Shown here: in pieces, positions 1 through 8,999 of the stretch
Numbering within the stretch: position 1 is the first letter of the stretch
Layout: the number at the start of each line of letters is the position of its first letter
NCBI GenBank assembly: GCA_002803225.1
Contig: NXFV01000509.1
Coordinates: 1-19,661, forward strand
Length of the DNA: 19,661 nt
Source of the DNA: Gamarada debralockiae
Lineage: Eukaryota; Ascomycota; Leotiomycetes; Helotiales; Hyphodiscaceae
Reading direction: 5' to 3'
Made by a program: the position numbers and the translations under genes
Notes under the pieces: model-generated
Databases searched by the model: none
Seen by the model: only the letters and a program-made list of their open reading frames with translations
What the model was told of the DNA's origin: nothing

Positions 1-264
1 CAATGTATGAGACCCCAATACGTAGTGCTGTTACATATAGTGTGCTTGTAAAGCAAGTAGTAGCTAAAGAGATGGGAATAAGAAAGGGGGTCGAGACATA
101 GATAATACAAGACAGTTTATTTTGACTGATTTTTGAAATAGATAGAAATAGATGAAAGAAGGATAAAGGTCAAGCGCGACCTTGACACGAGAAAATCATT
201 GGGGTTACGTGGGGCGCGTACTAAAACGCGATGCGGCTAGGGTGGCTGACTAAGAGCTAGCTAA

Positions 265-301
265 CACCCGGTGTGAGCCCACTTAGTGCTCACACCGGGT
301 G
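265..301. repeat. Perfect 14-bp hairpin
   Basis: The arm CACCCGGTGTGAGC (265-278) is followed by a 9-base spacer and its exact reverse complement (288-301). The arms are GC-rich while the surroundings are AT-rich, so this does not look like background. It could be a transposon end, a foldback remnant or a cruciform. A second, shorter hairpin lies at 607-627. Confidence 0.75.
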
Positions 302-606
302 GGTTTTAATCACTTGCCTCAAGTATATATTAGTTCACGATTTGAAATAAAAGTGCGAGTAAAATTGGCTAAGAACGCAAGCAGAATAACAGAAAGACAT
401 AGTTTCCCAGCGTCTGGGGAAGGCCAGATGGGGATTGATATTGAAGTGGGGGTTTCTCCTAAAGCCTACCACATAACTTGTTGACTACGTTGAAGGATAG
501 AACTTGGATTACTCAAAGGAAAGCAGTGAGCAGACTATGACCTGAAAGAATTAATCAAACAAAGAGATTTAATCGATTTGCGTTTTCTATCATCCGGATA
601 GGAGCG

Positions 607-627
607 CGGGTGGAAGAAAACCACCCG
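607..627. repeat. 7-bp GC-rich hairpin
   Basis: CGGGTGG at 607-613 pairs perfectly with CCACCCG at 621-627 across a seven-base A-rich spacer. It lies about 480 bases upstream of the amidohydrolase start. It could be a paired regulatory site or chance; nothing else around it suggests a gene. Confidence 0.5.
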
Positions 628-1103
628 AAACTCCCGCTGGTCGATCGTAGAACCGTCACGCGAACATCTCACAAACCGTTGTAAACCCGATATCGTCCAG
701 AAGCCGTTGGAAAATCCAAACCGTCTCGACCCTAGTTACCAAAGGATTCGCGATCAACGTGGTTCGGCATGGTCTTTGGTCTTGTTCTGGCAGATCTTTG
801 GGGCAGATCGACTGCGACGTGCAACAAACCGCCCAATAGTGAGAGCAAGGCTGCAGCCTTGTCACGTGTGTCATCTCCCCCACCTTTAAGCCACCAACTC
901 AACGCAACACCCTGCCAATCTGAACTCTAGCGCAACGTAATGGCGTACCTACGAAAAGATTTCTCCTTGTTCTCTCATATTGCAATTGAAAAGGCTGAAG
1001 TCTCGACCTGATCGAGAGCAGAAGACCTCTAAGTGTAAATATTCCCCAACTTGACCCCTTGAAGTTCTCAATCCAATGCTAACACAACAAAAGTTACCCT
1101 ATA

Positions 1104-2390
1104 ATGGAGACCTCCACCATCCTCTCGACACTGAAGCCCGACCTCCACCCTTACGAAGTTATCTACAAAGACCTCCATAAACACCCCGGCCTCTCACTGC
1201 AAGAACACCGTGTCGCGCAAACAGCTGCTCAACATCTGCGAGCTTTCCCCGGTTTCGACGTACGAACAAACATCGGAGGCACAGGATTGATAGGGATTCT
1301 CAAGAATGGGGAGGGAAAGACCGTACTCCTACGCGCCGATACCGATGCTCTACCAGTGGAAGAACTGACCGGCTTGGAATATGCAAGTAAGGCCAAGGAG
1401 GTCGATGTTGAAGATGGGATCGAGAAACCAGTCATGCACGCCTGTGGCCACGACATGCACGTTGCTACGATGTTGGCCGCCGCAGAGACTTTACACAAGG
1501 CGAGGGAACATTGGAAAGGTACACTCGTTATATTGTTCCAGCCGAACGAAGAGCGAGCTGGCGGCGCGAAGGCCATGATTGCAGACGGGCTATACGACCC
1601 TTCTAAACATGCGTGTCCGATCCCAGACGTAGTGTTGGGACAACATGTTACGCCGTTTCTGGCTGGCACGGTAGAAACGAAAGCTGGGTCCTTCGCATCC
1701 GCTGCGGATTCATTTCGCGTAACGATATATGGACGAGGTGGACATGCTAGTCAGCCGCATCGGACGGTCGATCCCGTTGTTATGGCGGCACATATCATTG
1801 TAAGGTTGCAAACTGTCGTTTCAAGAGAGGTGGATCCGAGAGAGGCGGCAGTTGTCACTGTGGGAAGTGTGCAGGCGGGTATGACGGAGAATATCATCGC
1901 CGGCGAAGCGACTCTCAAGATCAACGTGCGGACTGTGTCGCCTGCTTCTAGAGAAAGGGTTCTTGCAGCTATCAAAAGAATAGTGAAGGCGGAGTGCGAG
2001 GCCAGCGGTGCGACAAAAGAACCGCTCTGGGAGTCGACCAGCGCCTTTCCATTTACGATCAATGATAAGGAGGTCACAGATACCCTAGCGAGGGCCTTCA
2101 AGAAGCAATTTGGGGAGAAGCATGATGCTGAATCTCAATCTTTAGGAGGCAGTGAAGATTTCGCGATCCTAGCAACAGAGGCACCGAATAAGAACGGTGG
2201 CAAAGGCGTCCCATATAGTTATTGGACGTTTGGAGGGACGGATCCTGCGAAGTGGAAGGAGGCTGTGGAAAAGAAGCAGACGGAGCTGATTCCGATCAAC
2301 CATAGTGCATATTTTGCGCCGGTTATACAGCCTACAATGTCCACTGGAGTGGATGCCATGGTTGTGGCTGCGTTGAGTTTCTTAACTTGA
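1104..2390 (+). CDS. M20-family (M20D) metal-dependent amidohydrolase
   Basis: A 428-residue intronless protein of the peptidase M20D group (hippurate hydrolase, IAA-amino acid hydrolase, N-acyl-amino acid amidohydrolase), which cleaves an amide bond between an acyl group and an amino acid. Visible motifs: HACGHDMH at 112-119, a Glu-Glu pair at 149-150, GQH with His181, GRGGHASQPHR around 210-220 in the lid/dimerisation domain, GGSEDF at 348-353 and His400 near the C terminus. By comparison with characterised M20D enzymes, the five metal ligands would be Cys114, His116, Glu150, His181 and His400, and all are present. Length is normal for the family. No signal peptide or membrane segment is seen, so it is probably cytosolic. 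The ATG has an A at -3. The true substrate cannot be read from sequence. It ends 126 bases from the convergent dead O-methyltransferase, so both could once have served one small-molecule pathway (inference). Confidence 0.95.
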   Translation: METSTILSTLKPDLHPYEVIYKDLHKHPGLSLQEHRVAQTAAQHLRAFPGFDVRTNIGGTGLIGILKNGEGKTVLLRADTDALPVEELTGLEYASKAKEVDVEDGIEKPVMHACGHDMHVATMLAAAETLHKAREHWKGTLVILFQPNEERAGGAKAMIADGLYDPSKHACPIPDVVLGQHVTPFLAGTVETKAGSFASAADSFRVTIYGRGGHASQPHRTVDPVVMAAHIIVRLQTVVSREVDPREAAVVTVGSVQAGMTENIIAGEATLKINVRTVSPASRERVLAAIKRIVKAECEASGATKEPLWESTSAFPFTINDKEVTDTLARAFKKQFGEKHDAESQSLGGSEDFAILATEAPNKNGGKGVPYSYWTFGGTDPAKWKEAVEKKQTELIPINHSAYFAPVIQPTMSTGVDAMVVAALSFLT

Positions 2391-2516
2391 AGGAGAAATC
2401 AAGACAGCTTTCCCTTATTCATCCCTAATCGCCAATGCCGCTACATTGGAAGAGGTGAGATTTTTCTATCCCTTATTTTTACATCATTTGCACCTCCAGC
2501 TCGCTCCGGAGCATTC

Positions 2517-3941
2517 CTATAGCCCAACAATAATGAGCGAATTCTGCAACGTCGGGGTATATGTCTGCACATCCCGAATCTTCAGCCCAGCAGCCTCAAC
2601 CAATGAGTTCCATTCGTCCCTCGTCCTTTCCTTCGCACCCAGCGCAGCCATCATCGCCAAATCCATCTGCGCGGCCTGCCAGTGCACGCCATGATCTGGC
2701 AGCACCACTTCATCAATCAAAATCCTCGATTCTTTATCCATGACCTGGGTCAGATTTCTGAGAATCACGGGACACTTCTCGTAGGGGTAATCGTGGAAGA
2801 TTGCTCGCAAGTAGTAGAACATGGCTCCTGTTTCAACATTAGAAAAGACAACTGGGCATGATCAATCCTTGATGAGCACACCTTTTGATTGTCTGAGGCC
2901 GGAAGAAGTCCTGCTCCATAACCTCTACCCCTTCAAGTCTCCCAATTCTCTCAACCGTCTCCTTCAAATCCTGCAGTATCACCCTCACTTCCACCCCAAA
3001 AGCCTCACATTTCTTCCTAAACCAACAGTCTGGTGCCCCGCACTACCTCCCATATCCACAAACAGGACCCTGTCATCCCATTTCCCTGCCGGACAAGATC
3101 CGGATTCCTTCTCAAAGGAGAAACTCTCAAGCCAGTCAGCCGGCCGCTGAATCGACATCGCGCCCATGAAGTCCTTGAAGCGATCCGGATGTCTTTTAAC
3201 CACCCAAAACATGGCAGTGGAGTATCGAAAGCCTTTTGGAAATGGCGTGTGAGTGTTGTCGAGGATTGATTGGTGGTTAGCCTCTTTCAAGAATTCTGGT
3301 AAGTTCTGGAATACGGGACCGACTGTGTCGAAGCTGCATTTCGATTATTTCAATTGTGATTCAATTCCTTCTATAAGGGGAAATTAAATGAGTGTGCGAG
3401 ACATACAAGAAGCGGACCCCACTCTCGCAGTTTGGCTCTGCGAGAGTCTTCGTGATGTTGTTTGCGGTGAACGCGTTGGCTGAGGTTTGTTGGATGAAGC
3501 CAGTAGATGAGACATAGCGCAGGATACGCCCTGTAATTCGAGCCATCTATCAATGTTCTTTCGCTTGCAAGGTGGTGGAGTTTATGGCTGGGGTCGTACC
3601 TAAAGCTCAGGCGAAGCGGCTGTTTTGCCGGCAAGCTCATCAACGCTCAGTGGCGGACTTGAGGCCAGGGTAGTGAAGAGGTTGAGATTCACGACTACGC
3701 GGATGAGTGATATTTGGAGGTGCTGGGAATGATCGGTAAACTTTCGTGGGGAATTTCCGCGGCATGAGTTGCTTAGGAGTTGAAAGAAAGGGATGGACGA
3801 ACTAAGCCAGCAAGCGCATGGTAGTATCGTACGGCGTTTCCAGCGCAAACTGTGCATTGCGCAAGGCGAGTTGCAACTTCTTGCGACGACCTAATCAGCT
3901 GTGCTAGCTAGGTTGTTGATTTGTGCGAGAACGGCATCCAT
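2517..3941 (-). pseudogene. Dead fungal SAM-dependent O-methyltransferase (five exons)
   Basis: Homologous over its whole length to fungal secondary-metabolite O-methyltransferases (sterigmatocystin-methyltransferase type). Exons are about 3941-3799, 3722-3600, 3546-3407, 3333-2882 and 2827-2517, with introns of 76, 53, 73 and 54 nt. Recognisable in order: start MDAVLAQINNLAS, helix-turn-helix dimerisation segment (VDELAGKTAASPEL; GRILRYVSSTGF), FTANNITKTLA, FDTVGPVFQNLPEF, SAM-binding VDMGGSAGHQ, VILQDL, QDFFRPQ, and catalytic FHDYP with WQAAQMDLAMMAAL. Lesions: a frame break at about 3893, in-frame TAG at 3802-3804, TAG at 3600-3602 at the end of exon 2, a lost base at about 3018-3020 that leads to a stop after VRLLGWK, and an extra A in an A-run at about 2882-2886 beside the last donor site. 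Both TAGs could be CAG-to-TAG changes, compatible with RIP, though the frameshifts are not RIP. The last exon is well preserved, so decay is probably recent. Assembly error is unlikely to explain five separate lesions. Confidence 0.87.
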
Positions 3942-4925
3942 TCTTGTAGTTGAGGATTTGATGTCACTTGATTTTGTTGGAGGGGATTTAAATCGATCTC
4001 GGATTTAGAATATTGATATCTATCGAAAATCAGATTATGAAATGCGGAGATGCTCTTATTTATAGGCCGAAATCAAACGAACTTATCCGCTTGGGATTCG
4101 CTATTTCCTCTTTGGGCGATAATATACCGAAATTGCAGGAAGCACGATACATAACTTCCCAAAATTTTCGACACGGCTTGAATATTAACCGTACCGAAGG
4201 CGCAAGGTTTGCATGCTGAGATATACTTCTGGGCGTTTAAGGAAGGGTGGGGACAAAGTCAGACTTTTGAAGGTCGAATTGAGGCACAAGCGGACCCAAG
4301 CTGAAGACTCTGCGTGCTCGGGATATTCGTGCGGAATTTCGTGGTTTCTTTGGGGAGCCGTATCTTGATGTGGTAAATTGAGGATACATAAATATTTGGG
4401 GATAAAGCGGATTCGGGAAACAAGTGCAAGGTCTGCGACAGTGTCTGGAAGCGCTCGTTGCGAAAGTTCGCATCAACGCTTCGCTCGCTCTTAAACTCCG
4501 GTTGCCAGTGCGATCATGACCTTCCATTTTCAATTATGGAGGTAAAGTTCCGATTTATTTGAATGCCTACACTTTCAAATTGGGTATAACAAATATCGCG
4601 GCTCGCTTGAGCCAAGTAGTGTTCTCGCGGATGATATTTATGCGAGTTCCATTTGCCTGAGCAACGACTTGATAAGAGACAGCAACACTTCAACACGCCT
4701 TTGATAATAGTTTCACCACATGAGGGACCAAGAAACAACAACGAGAATACTGTGTGTGTGTAAATATAGTAGTTCGTTCCCAACCATGCGACAAACTCCA
4801 TGCTGGATTATTCTTCAAATTTGAACTAGTCCCGCGAGGAGGGTATCGCATCCGACATCTAGAACAACTTACAGTCCATCAAGCTGCAAGTTCAATCCCA
4901 CACGGTCCCATCCTTGTTTCCAGCA
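3942..4925. other. Intergenic region, no gene seen
   Basis: This lies between the dead methyltransferase start and the 3' end of the small membrane-protein gene. The first part would have been the methyltransferase promoter. The open frames at 4013-4219 (+), 4237-4533 (-) and 4514-4801 (-) have no domain-like character and low-complexity or odd composition, so I do not call them. The last 100-150 bases may be 3' untranslated sequence of the gene ending at 4926. Confidence 0.55.
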
Positions 4926-5369
4926 TCACTGGTTCCTGTAAAACTCCGTGCCCTGCTGTCCCAGCACCTGCCCCTGCGGATATCCGCCTTGCGCAGCCGG
5001 ATATGGATACGCCTGAGGAGGCTGATAGCTCACACCAGGCTGCAACACCGTCGGCGCTGGTCCATGTCCTGCTCCTCCAACAGCCATCGGATATCCTTCC
5101 GCAGCCAACGGTCTGATCTCCTCATACGTCCCTCCCACCTCCGCAATCTTCGTTCCACGTGCCGCCTTCCTCTTCTTGCGTCTGTCGGCCCAAAACGCCC
5201 AGATTCCGAGAATGAGGAGACACACGACGCCGATGACAATACCAATTATGGCGCCTTTCTTCGTTGTCGGAGTTTTCTTGGCGTTTTCTTCGGAGGCGAC
5301 GGCTGTCCCTGCTATGACGCCTGGGTTGACGGAGCCGCGCGCGAGGAGGACGAGGAGTGGGTTAGGCAT
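4926..5369 (-). CDS. Small single-pass membrane protein with Pro/Gly/Tyr-rich tail
   Basis: A 147-residue protein of a type common in filamentous fungi, function unknown. A short hydrophobic N terminus (residues 4-9, LLVLLA) is followed by a Ser/Thr/Ala-rich stretch, then a strong transmembrane helix at about 39-60 (GAIIGIVIGVVCLLILGIWA). The basic cluster DRRKKRKAAR at 62-71 acts as a stop-transfer signal and predicts a cytosolic C terminus. The tail from about 92 is rich in Gly, Pro, Tyr and Gln (PQAYPYPAAQGGYPQGQ), resembling the proline/tyrosine-rich tails of many fungal membrane adaptors. No enzymatic motif is visible. The start at 5369 is the only Met giving this layout; an upstream exon with a fuller signal peptide cannot be excluded. 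It is transcribed in the same direction as the dead methyltransferase but about 1 kb away, so co-regulation is not implied. Confidence 0.75.
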   Translation of the reverse strand: MPNPLLVLLARGSVNPGVIAGTAVASEENAKKTPTTKKGAIIGIVIGVVCLLILGIWAFWADRRKKRKAARGTKIAEVGGTYEEIRPLAAEGYPMAVGGAGHGPAPTVLQPGVSYQPPQAYPYPAAQGGYPQGQVLGQQGTEFYRNQ

Positions 5370-6299
5370 CGTGATGGATTCTCGATGGGACGGTAGCTGG
5401 AGTGGAGAAGGGAGAGATTGAAAGGCGGTTCAGGATTATGGTGATGCGGGAGTCTCTGTTCAACTTCAACGGATCTCGGAGGTGGATGTATCGTCTTCAA
5501 GTAATTTAAGAGAACAATGCTTTCAAGCTCAGGAGAGAGAGAAAGCAAGAAATCTTATACCATCGTCGTATTTCAACAACCCCAAAACGGTTACATGAAC
5601 GACCACTGGGATCACAAGAATAGACTTGGGCTTGTGATACCCGCAAACTACCCGTGGGTAAGCACTACGACCAGCCTTAACCACTCGGGGGTCTTTCCCC
5701 CAAGCACCGCCATTATTAAGTGGGATGCAACAGAAGAAGCGAGCGCTTTGTTCAAGTCTAAAATTAAAACCCATTTTGTAATCACCAGACTGAAACTTTA
5801 GTGCTGCGTCTAAGGAAATCATCAGCCCTGTGGCGCTGCTTGAGGTCGGCCGTTGTGGGACTGATGTAAACTTGTCATGGTTTACCCCTGGCTGCAAGCG
5901 ACCATATTCCGTAAGCGGAAATTCTCATCCCGCCGCCACTTGGAACTAACCAAACCAACTTCACTTGATGACCTCTTTCACTTTGGATCCAACACCCCAG
6001 GAGAGTTCCAAAAGTTTTCTCTTCACAGCTCCTCTTTCGTGAACAAGGTGCTATTGAGAGCGATCTGTTGCATCGATTTCACTAATATTCTGATTCACTA
6101 ACCAGACTATCTAATTGACTAATTAGACGTCTTATTCAGTAATAAATCGAATTGATCGATAAGACGTCTTATTGGTTAATGCAACTTTTTTGAAAATATC
6201 GCTAAAACAGAGCCTGTAGAGCCTAAGTCCAGGGTATAGAATTCAGGCTAGTCAAAAATTCTCACTAATTCTTGTCAATAAAGAATCGATAACTAATCG
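5370..6299. other. Intergenic region with GACGTC palindrome pair
   Basis: The start is probably the promoter and leader of the membrane-protein gene on the minus strand. The 122-residue open frame at 5529-5897 (-) has no recognisable domain and is not called. From about 6090 the sequence becomes very AT-rich. AGACGTCTTATT occurs twice (6125-6136 and 6162-6173), and both copies contain the palindrome GACGTC. The block from about 6090 to 6181 has loosely matching inverted ends (ACTAACCA left, TGGTTAAT right), so it may be a decayed miniature element. Confidence 0.45.
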
Positions 6300-6560
6300 G
6301 AATTGATAACCGATCTATTCACGTGCGGGGGCACGGCCATTTGGACATGGGAAGCATGACGCGCAATATGACGTCGCCCTACGATCACCTGCCTGACATT
6401 ATAGATATAAGTACTCTGTTCTCTGGCCTTAGAAAAGGGCAGAGATCAGTTTCTAGTCATAAAATGAAGATACATTGTAACCCTCCGATTATATTCTGAC
6501 CACCGACCGATAACCTTACGTGACTCAACCTATCATCAATCGTCCTCCCCTGACAACATC
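6300..6560. mobile_element. Possible solo-LTR relic
   Basis: A GC-richer block in AT-rich surroundings: CACGTGCGGGGGCACGGCC near 6320-6340, a TATA-like ATAGATATAA at 6401-6410 followed by GTACTCTGTTCTCTGGCC, a purine-rich AGAAAAGGGCAGAGATCAG, and a CCTATCATCAATC segment ending in CTGACAACA. This order (upstream GC box, TATA, short transcribed R-like part, CA end) resembles long terminal repeats of fungal Copia/Gypsy elements. The exact ends and a target-site duplication cannot be fixed, and no internal retrotransposon coding sequence is next to it. A related GC-box fragment appears at the window's right end. Confidence 0.28.
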
Positions 6561-7725
6561 TAAGAATTTCTGCACCTACATTTGGATATCCGTTATTATT
6601 TGGAGGGCGTAGAGGAGGTTAACAAAGCTAACAAAGTTAAGTGGGTTAATTAATTTAAGTAAGTGAAGAAAACTAGGTAGTTAAGAAAGTAAAGAAGGTT
6701 GAGTTAAGGCAAATAGTGGAAGTTAATGAGGTATTTAAACTAATCTCTTGGCGTACAACCACTATTACTACTTTCTACTTTAGCAAAGAGCCAGTCTCCA
6801 CTGACTACACCAAGTATGAAGTTCGTATTGCACTACCTGGTGGGGTTTGTGGTATTGCAGGCCCCCTCTTCTGTACCCCTGCACATGCAAAGTACCCACC
6901 TCAAGATAAGCCCATTCAGCTCCTTGAGCCTATACCATGAACAGATCAACTTTACTTATTTTACCCCAGCTTGTATAAATGACCTTTGATTAACGAATGA
7001 TGCCTACTCTCGAATAAATCCACATCACATGTTCGGCTCGACTGCGTATCACGACAGCTTGTGGGCCCAGTCGCCAGACCTTTAGATAATTCTGTCTCTC
7101 TGTTCGCGCTACTGCTGCCAGGCTAGCATTCTGCCCGGGGAAAGTTACCTGAAGGGGAAACTGATATTTTCTGTGATATCTATCCTAACTAAAGCATTCA
7201 AATCCAGTCAAGTTTTGCGCATTTCATGTGTTAAGAACGACGCGGCGAGGATTGGACAAGGCATCATAGTACTAGAAGTCAAGACATACAACTCTGTTGT
7301 GTACTAGGAGGGATGGACTTGATTGAAGAATGCGATGCCATTTTTGGAGATTTTAAGGAAAATCGCAGACTCGCTAAAAATAGGGGTATACTTTGTCTAA
7401 GGCTAAAAACCTTGCTTTTGCCCGTTTAACCAGGCGCTAACACATCCAAAATTGAATTTGCGAAACTGAACTAGCCTACATAGCTGAAAATGGAGATGAA
7501 AGCCCCCTTATTCCTCTTCAGTCAGTATCGCATAGTGTCCTGCACAACACGAGTCGGCATACCGACTGTTTAAGGGATTCGACATACCGCCTTCATCAGG
7601 ATGTAACCTGTAATTTCTCCACCAACAATATGACTCAGGAATTAATGAGCCTTGATTAACTTGTTAGGCTGTATATAAGATGGCGAAGATCATAGTATGC
7701 GGATAGGTGAAGCTAGATGGCTTCT
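6561..7725. other. AT-rich gene-poor region
   Basis: At about 6600-6715 there is a low-complexity stretch of GTTAA/GTTAAG/AAGTAAG-like words, purine-rich on the plus strand. The open frame at 6716-6940 (+) contains a coding-like patch, RIALPGGVCGIAGPLF, but has no recognisable family and no ATG in a good context, so it may be a relic. The rest to 7725 shows short open frames only and no RNA gene that I can identify. Confidence 0.4.
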
Positions 7726-7882
7726 TTATACACGAATCCCCTTATCCCAACCGCATCTGATGACTGGATTCCACTTGGGCACCATCCCGAGCTCGCAAGC
7801 GTCCTTGTACCTATTGGCTGAAATATGGTACATAGGAAAAGCATGAAAAGCTCCTCTCTTGATCAACCCCTTCCAAATCAGG
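7726..7882 (-). pseudogene. Coding-like relic of an unrecognised protein C terminus
   Basis: A reading frame ending at a TAA at 7726 carries a well-composed patch: FHAFPMYHISANRYKDAC, then PKWNPVIRCGWDKGIRV and the stop. The aromatic and charged pattern is more protein-like than neighbouring AT-rich DNA, and it looks like a genuine C terminus. Upstream the same frame becomes low-quality (Leu/Cys-rich) and the neighbouring frame takes over the better composition, suggesting a frameshift near 7880. I do not recognise the family. Confidence 0.28.
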
Positions 7883-7987
7883 CGGAAACAGCACATACTC
7901 GTGGTTAAAAGTTGAAGTTGAACAATATACGTGGGCATTTCCATTACGGCAAATGACTCCCATAACACCCAAAATATTTTTTATAAC

Positions 7988-8013
7988 CCGCATAACACCC
8001 TGAATATCTACAC
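7988..8013 (+). repeat. Left arm of a perfect 26-bp inverted repeat
   Basis: Starts CCGCATAACACCC and ends ATATCTACAC. It is the exact reverse complement of 8939-8964. Flanks on both sides show weaker similarity to the flanks of the other arm (T-run before it, pyrimidine-rich then TATAT after it), so the ancestral repeat was probably 60 bases or more. A partial extra copy of its core, CATAACACCC, lies about 30 bases upstream at 7961-7970. Confidence 0.8.
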
Positions 8014-8938
8014 TGCTCTTTCACTACCCTAGCCCTCTATATATCAATTTTGAAGCTGTAGGATATATAACTTTACTATTAACATTATGCCTATATTAGT
8101 GATTAGTTTCTGTGACAGTTCTCGCAAATATCACCTAATTATGTGTATAGCAAGACTCTATTACCTTAAAAGTAAATCCCTTTTAAAAGACTAGATATGG
8201 AATCACACTATTAAGTACTCTGTGGCACTATTAGAAAAGGTCTGAATAGCTCTTGTGATTAGGGCGAAAAGTCAGAAAAAGAAGAAAGTGTTGTTGTGAG
8301 GGCCTTGTACTATGATGTATATAATGCTAGTTCAAAATAGTCTTATAGATTACTCCCCCCTCTTATTACTTTAGCTCTGGCTAGAGCATATATATATAGT
8401 ACCTTAAACAGTCCGATCTATAGTCGGCTTATAGACAGCTTACAGACTAATTTTACCACTCTTCCGTCCTTACGGTCGCATTCCTATTCCTTTAGAATTA
8501 TTCCTTTAGGGCCTTTCTTCAGGGTCTCTTGACGCCTGAACCTAGACTTGTTATACTATAGATATTATTATACCTTCTAGACCTGCTAATAGAAAGGACT
8601 AGACTTGAAGCGTTGACACATGAAGGGCCGAGCGCACTACTATGTCCTCCAGATATATTAGGTCGTATACTTGTAGAACCTTTTCTTCTTTGCTTAACTT
8701 AGTATTTTCGTATAATATAGCACTTCTTCAAAGAGTTTTTAAATACGTGAGATTTCATTTTATTGTACGGTTGTAGAGAGTATAGTAACTATAAGCACAC
8801 AGCCATAATACAAGGAGTTGTATAGACGTCCCTATACCAAAAATAGGCGAGGAGAGAGGGTATCTGATTAGCAAGCAATGGAGGTAGATGAAGATAATAG
8901 TAGTGATGTGAGAGTTATAAATATAAGGGGTTGAAGTG
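8014..8938. other. AT-rich, mutation-scarred DNA between inverted-repeat arms
   Basis: No intact gene. 8285-8350 is a decayed copy of part of the LINE found near 12.46-12.53 kb (listed separately). On the minus strand between about 8690 and 8600 a coding-like patch reads DLIYLEDIVVRSALHVSTL before stops appear, consistent with a mutated transposon frame. TATATATA tracts are near 8390. The open frame 8755-9105 (-) is AT-biased and overlaps a G/C homopolymer tract, so I do not call it. Confidence 0.5.
8285..8350 (-). mobile_element. Decayed second copy of LINE segment (RIP-like)
   Basis: Aligns by eye with 12461-12530: shared TGTTGTT-TGAG, TACT, ATATA, GCTAGT-CAAAATAG and CTT. Clear changes relative to the 12.5-kb copy are mostly transitions, for example GCGC to ATGC, TGCATATA to TGTATATA, and AGTCC to AGTTC, which is the direction expected from RIP acting on repeats. 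On the minus strand both copies read a related peptide (YFGLALY versus YFELALY). The similarity is lost on both sides. Confidence 0.6.
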
Positions 8939-8964
8939 GTGTAGATATTCAGGGTGTTATGCGG
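8939..8964 (-). repeat. Right arm of the perfect 26-bp inverted repeat
   Basis: Begins GTGTAGATATTC and ends TGTTATGCGG. It is the exact reverse complement of 7988-8013, and the two arms bracket 925 bases. No target-site duplication or transposase frame can be seen between the arms. Confidence 0.8.
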
Positions 8965-8999
8965 CTCATAAAAATTACTGTTTCCATTTACAGATATAT

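Larger units (their letters stand above)
1..1103. other. Intergenic region, no convincing gene
   Basis: No reading frame here looks coding. The left 300 bases are AT-rich and purine-rich. The short open frames at 299-484 (+), 707-889 (+) and 656-883 (-) overlap each other or lack family features. Two GC-rich hairpins are listed separately. The part after about 900 is likely the promoter and 5' leader of the amidohydrolase at 1104. It is pyrimidine-rich in places, and no clear TATA box sits at a convincing distance. Confidence 0.6.

Noticed and set aside
656..889. Overlapping open frames on both strands
   Set aside because: Neither shows family features, and they lie in the likely promoter region of the amidohydrolase.
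1229..1669. 146-residue open frame on the minus strand inside the amidohydrolase
   Set aside because: It is the opposite-strand shadow of a gene whose catalytic motifs are all intact on the plus strand.
2821..3269. Plus-strand open frames at 2821-3150 and 3033-3269
   Set aside because: They are shadows of the minus-strand methyltransferase exons.
4237..4801. Minus-strand open frames at 4237-4533 and 4514-4801
   Set aside because: They overlap in different frames, have no recognisable features and no intron signals linking them.
5529..5897. 122-residue minus-strand open frame
   Set aside because: No domain, no membrane or signal pattern, odd composition; it lies where the leader of the downstream membrane-protein gene would be.
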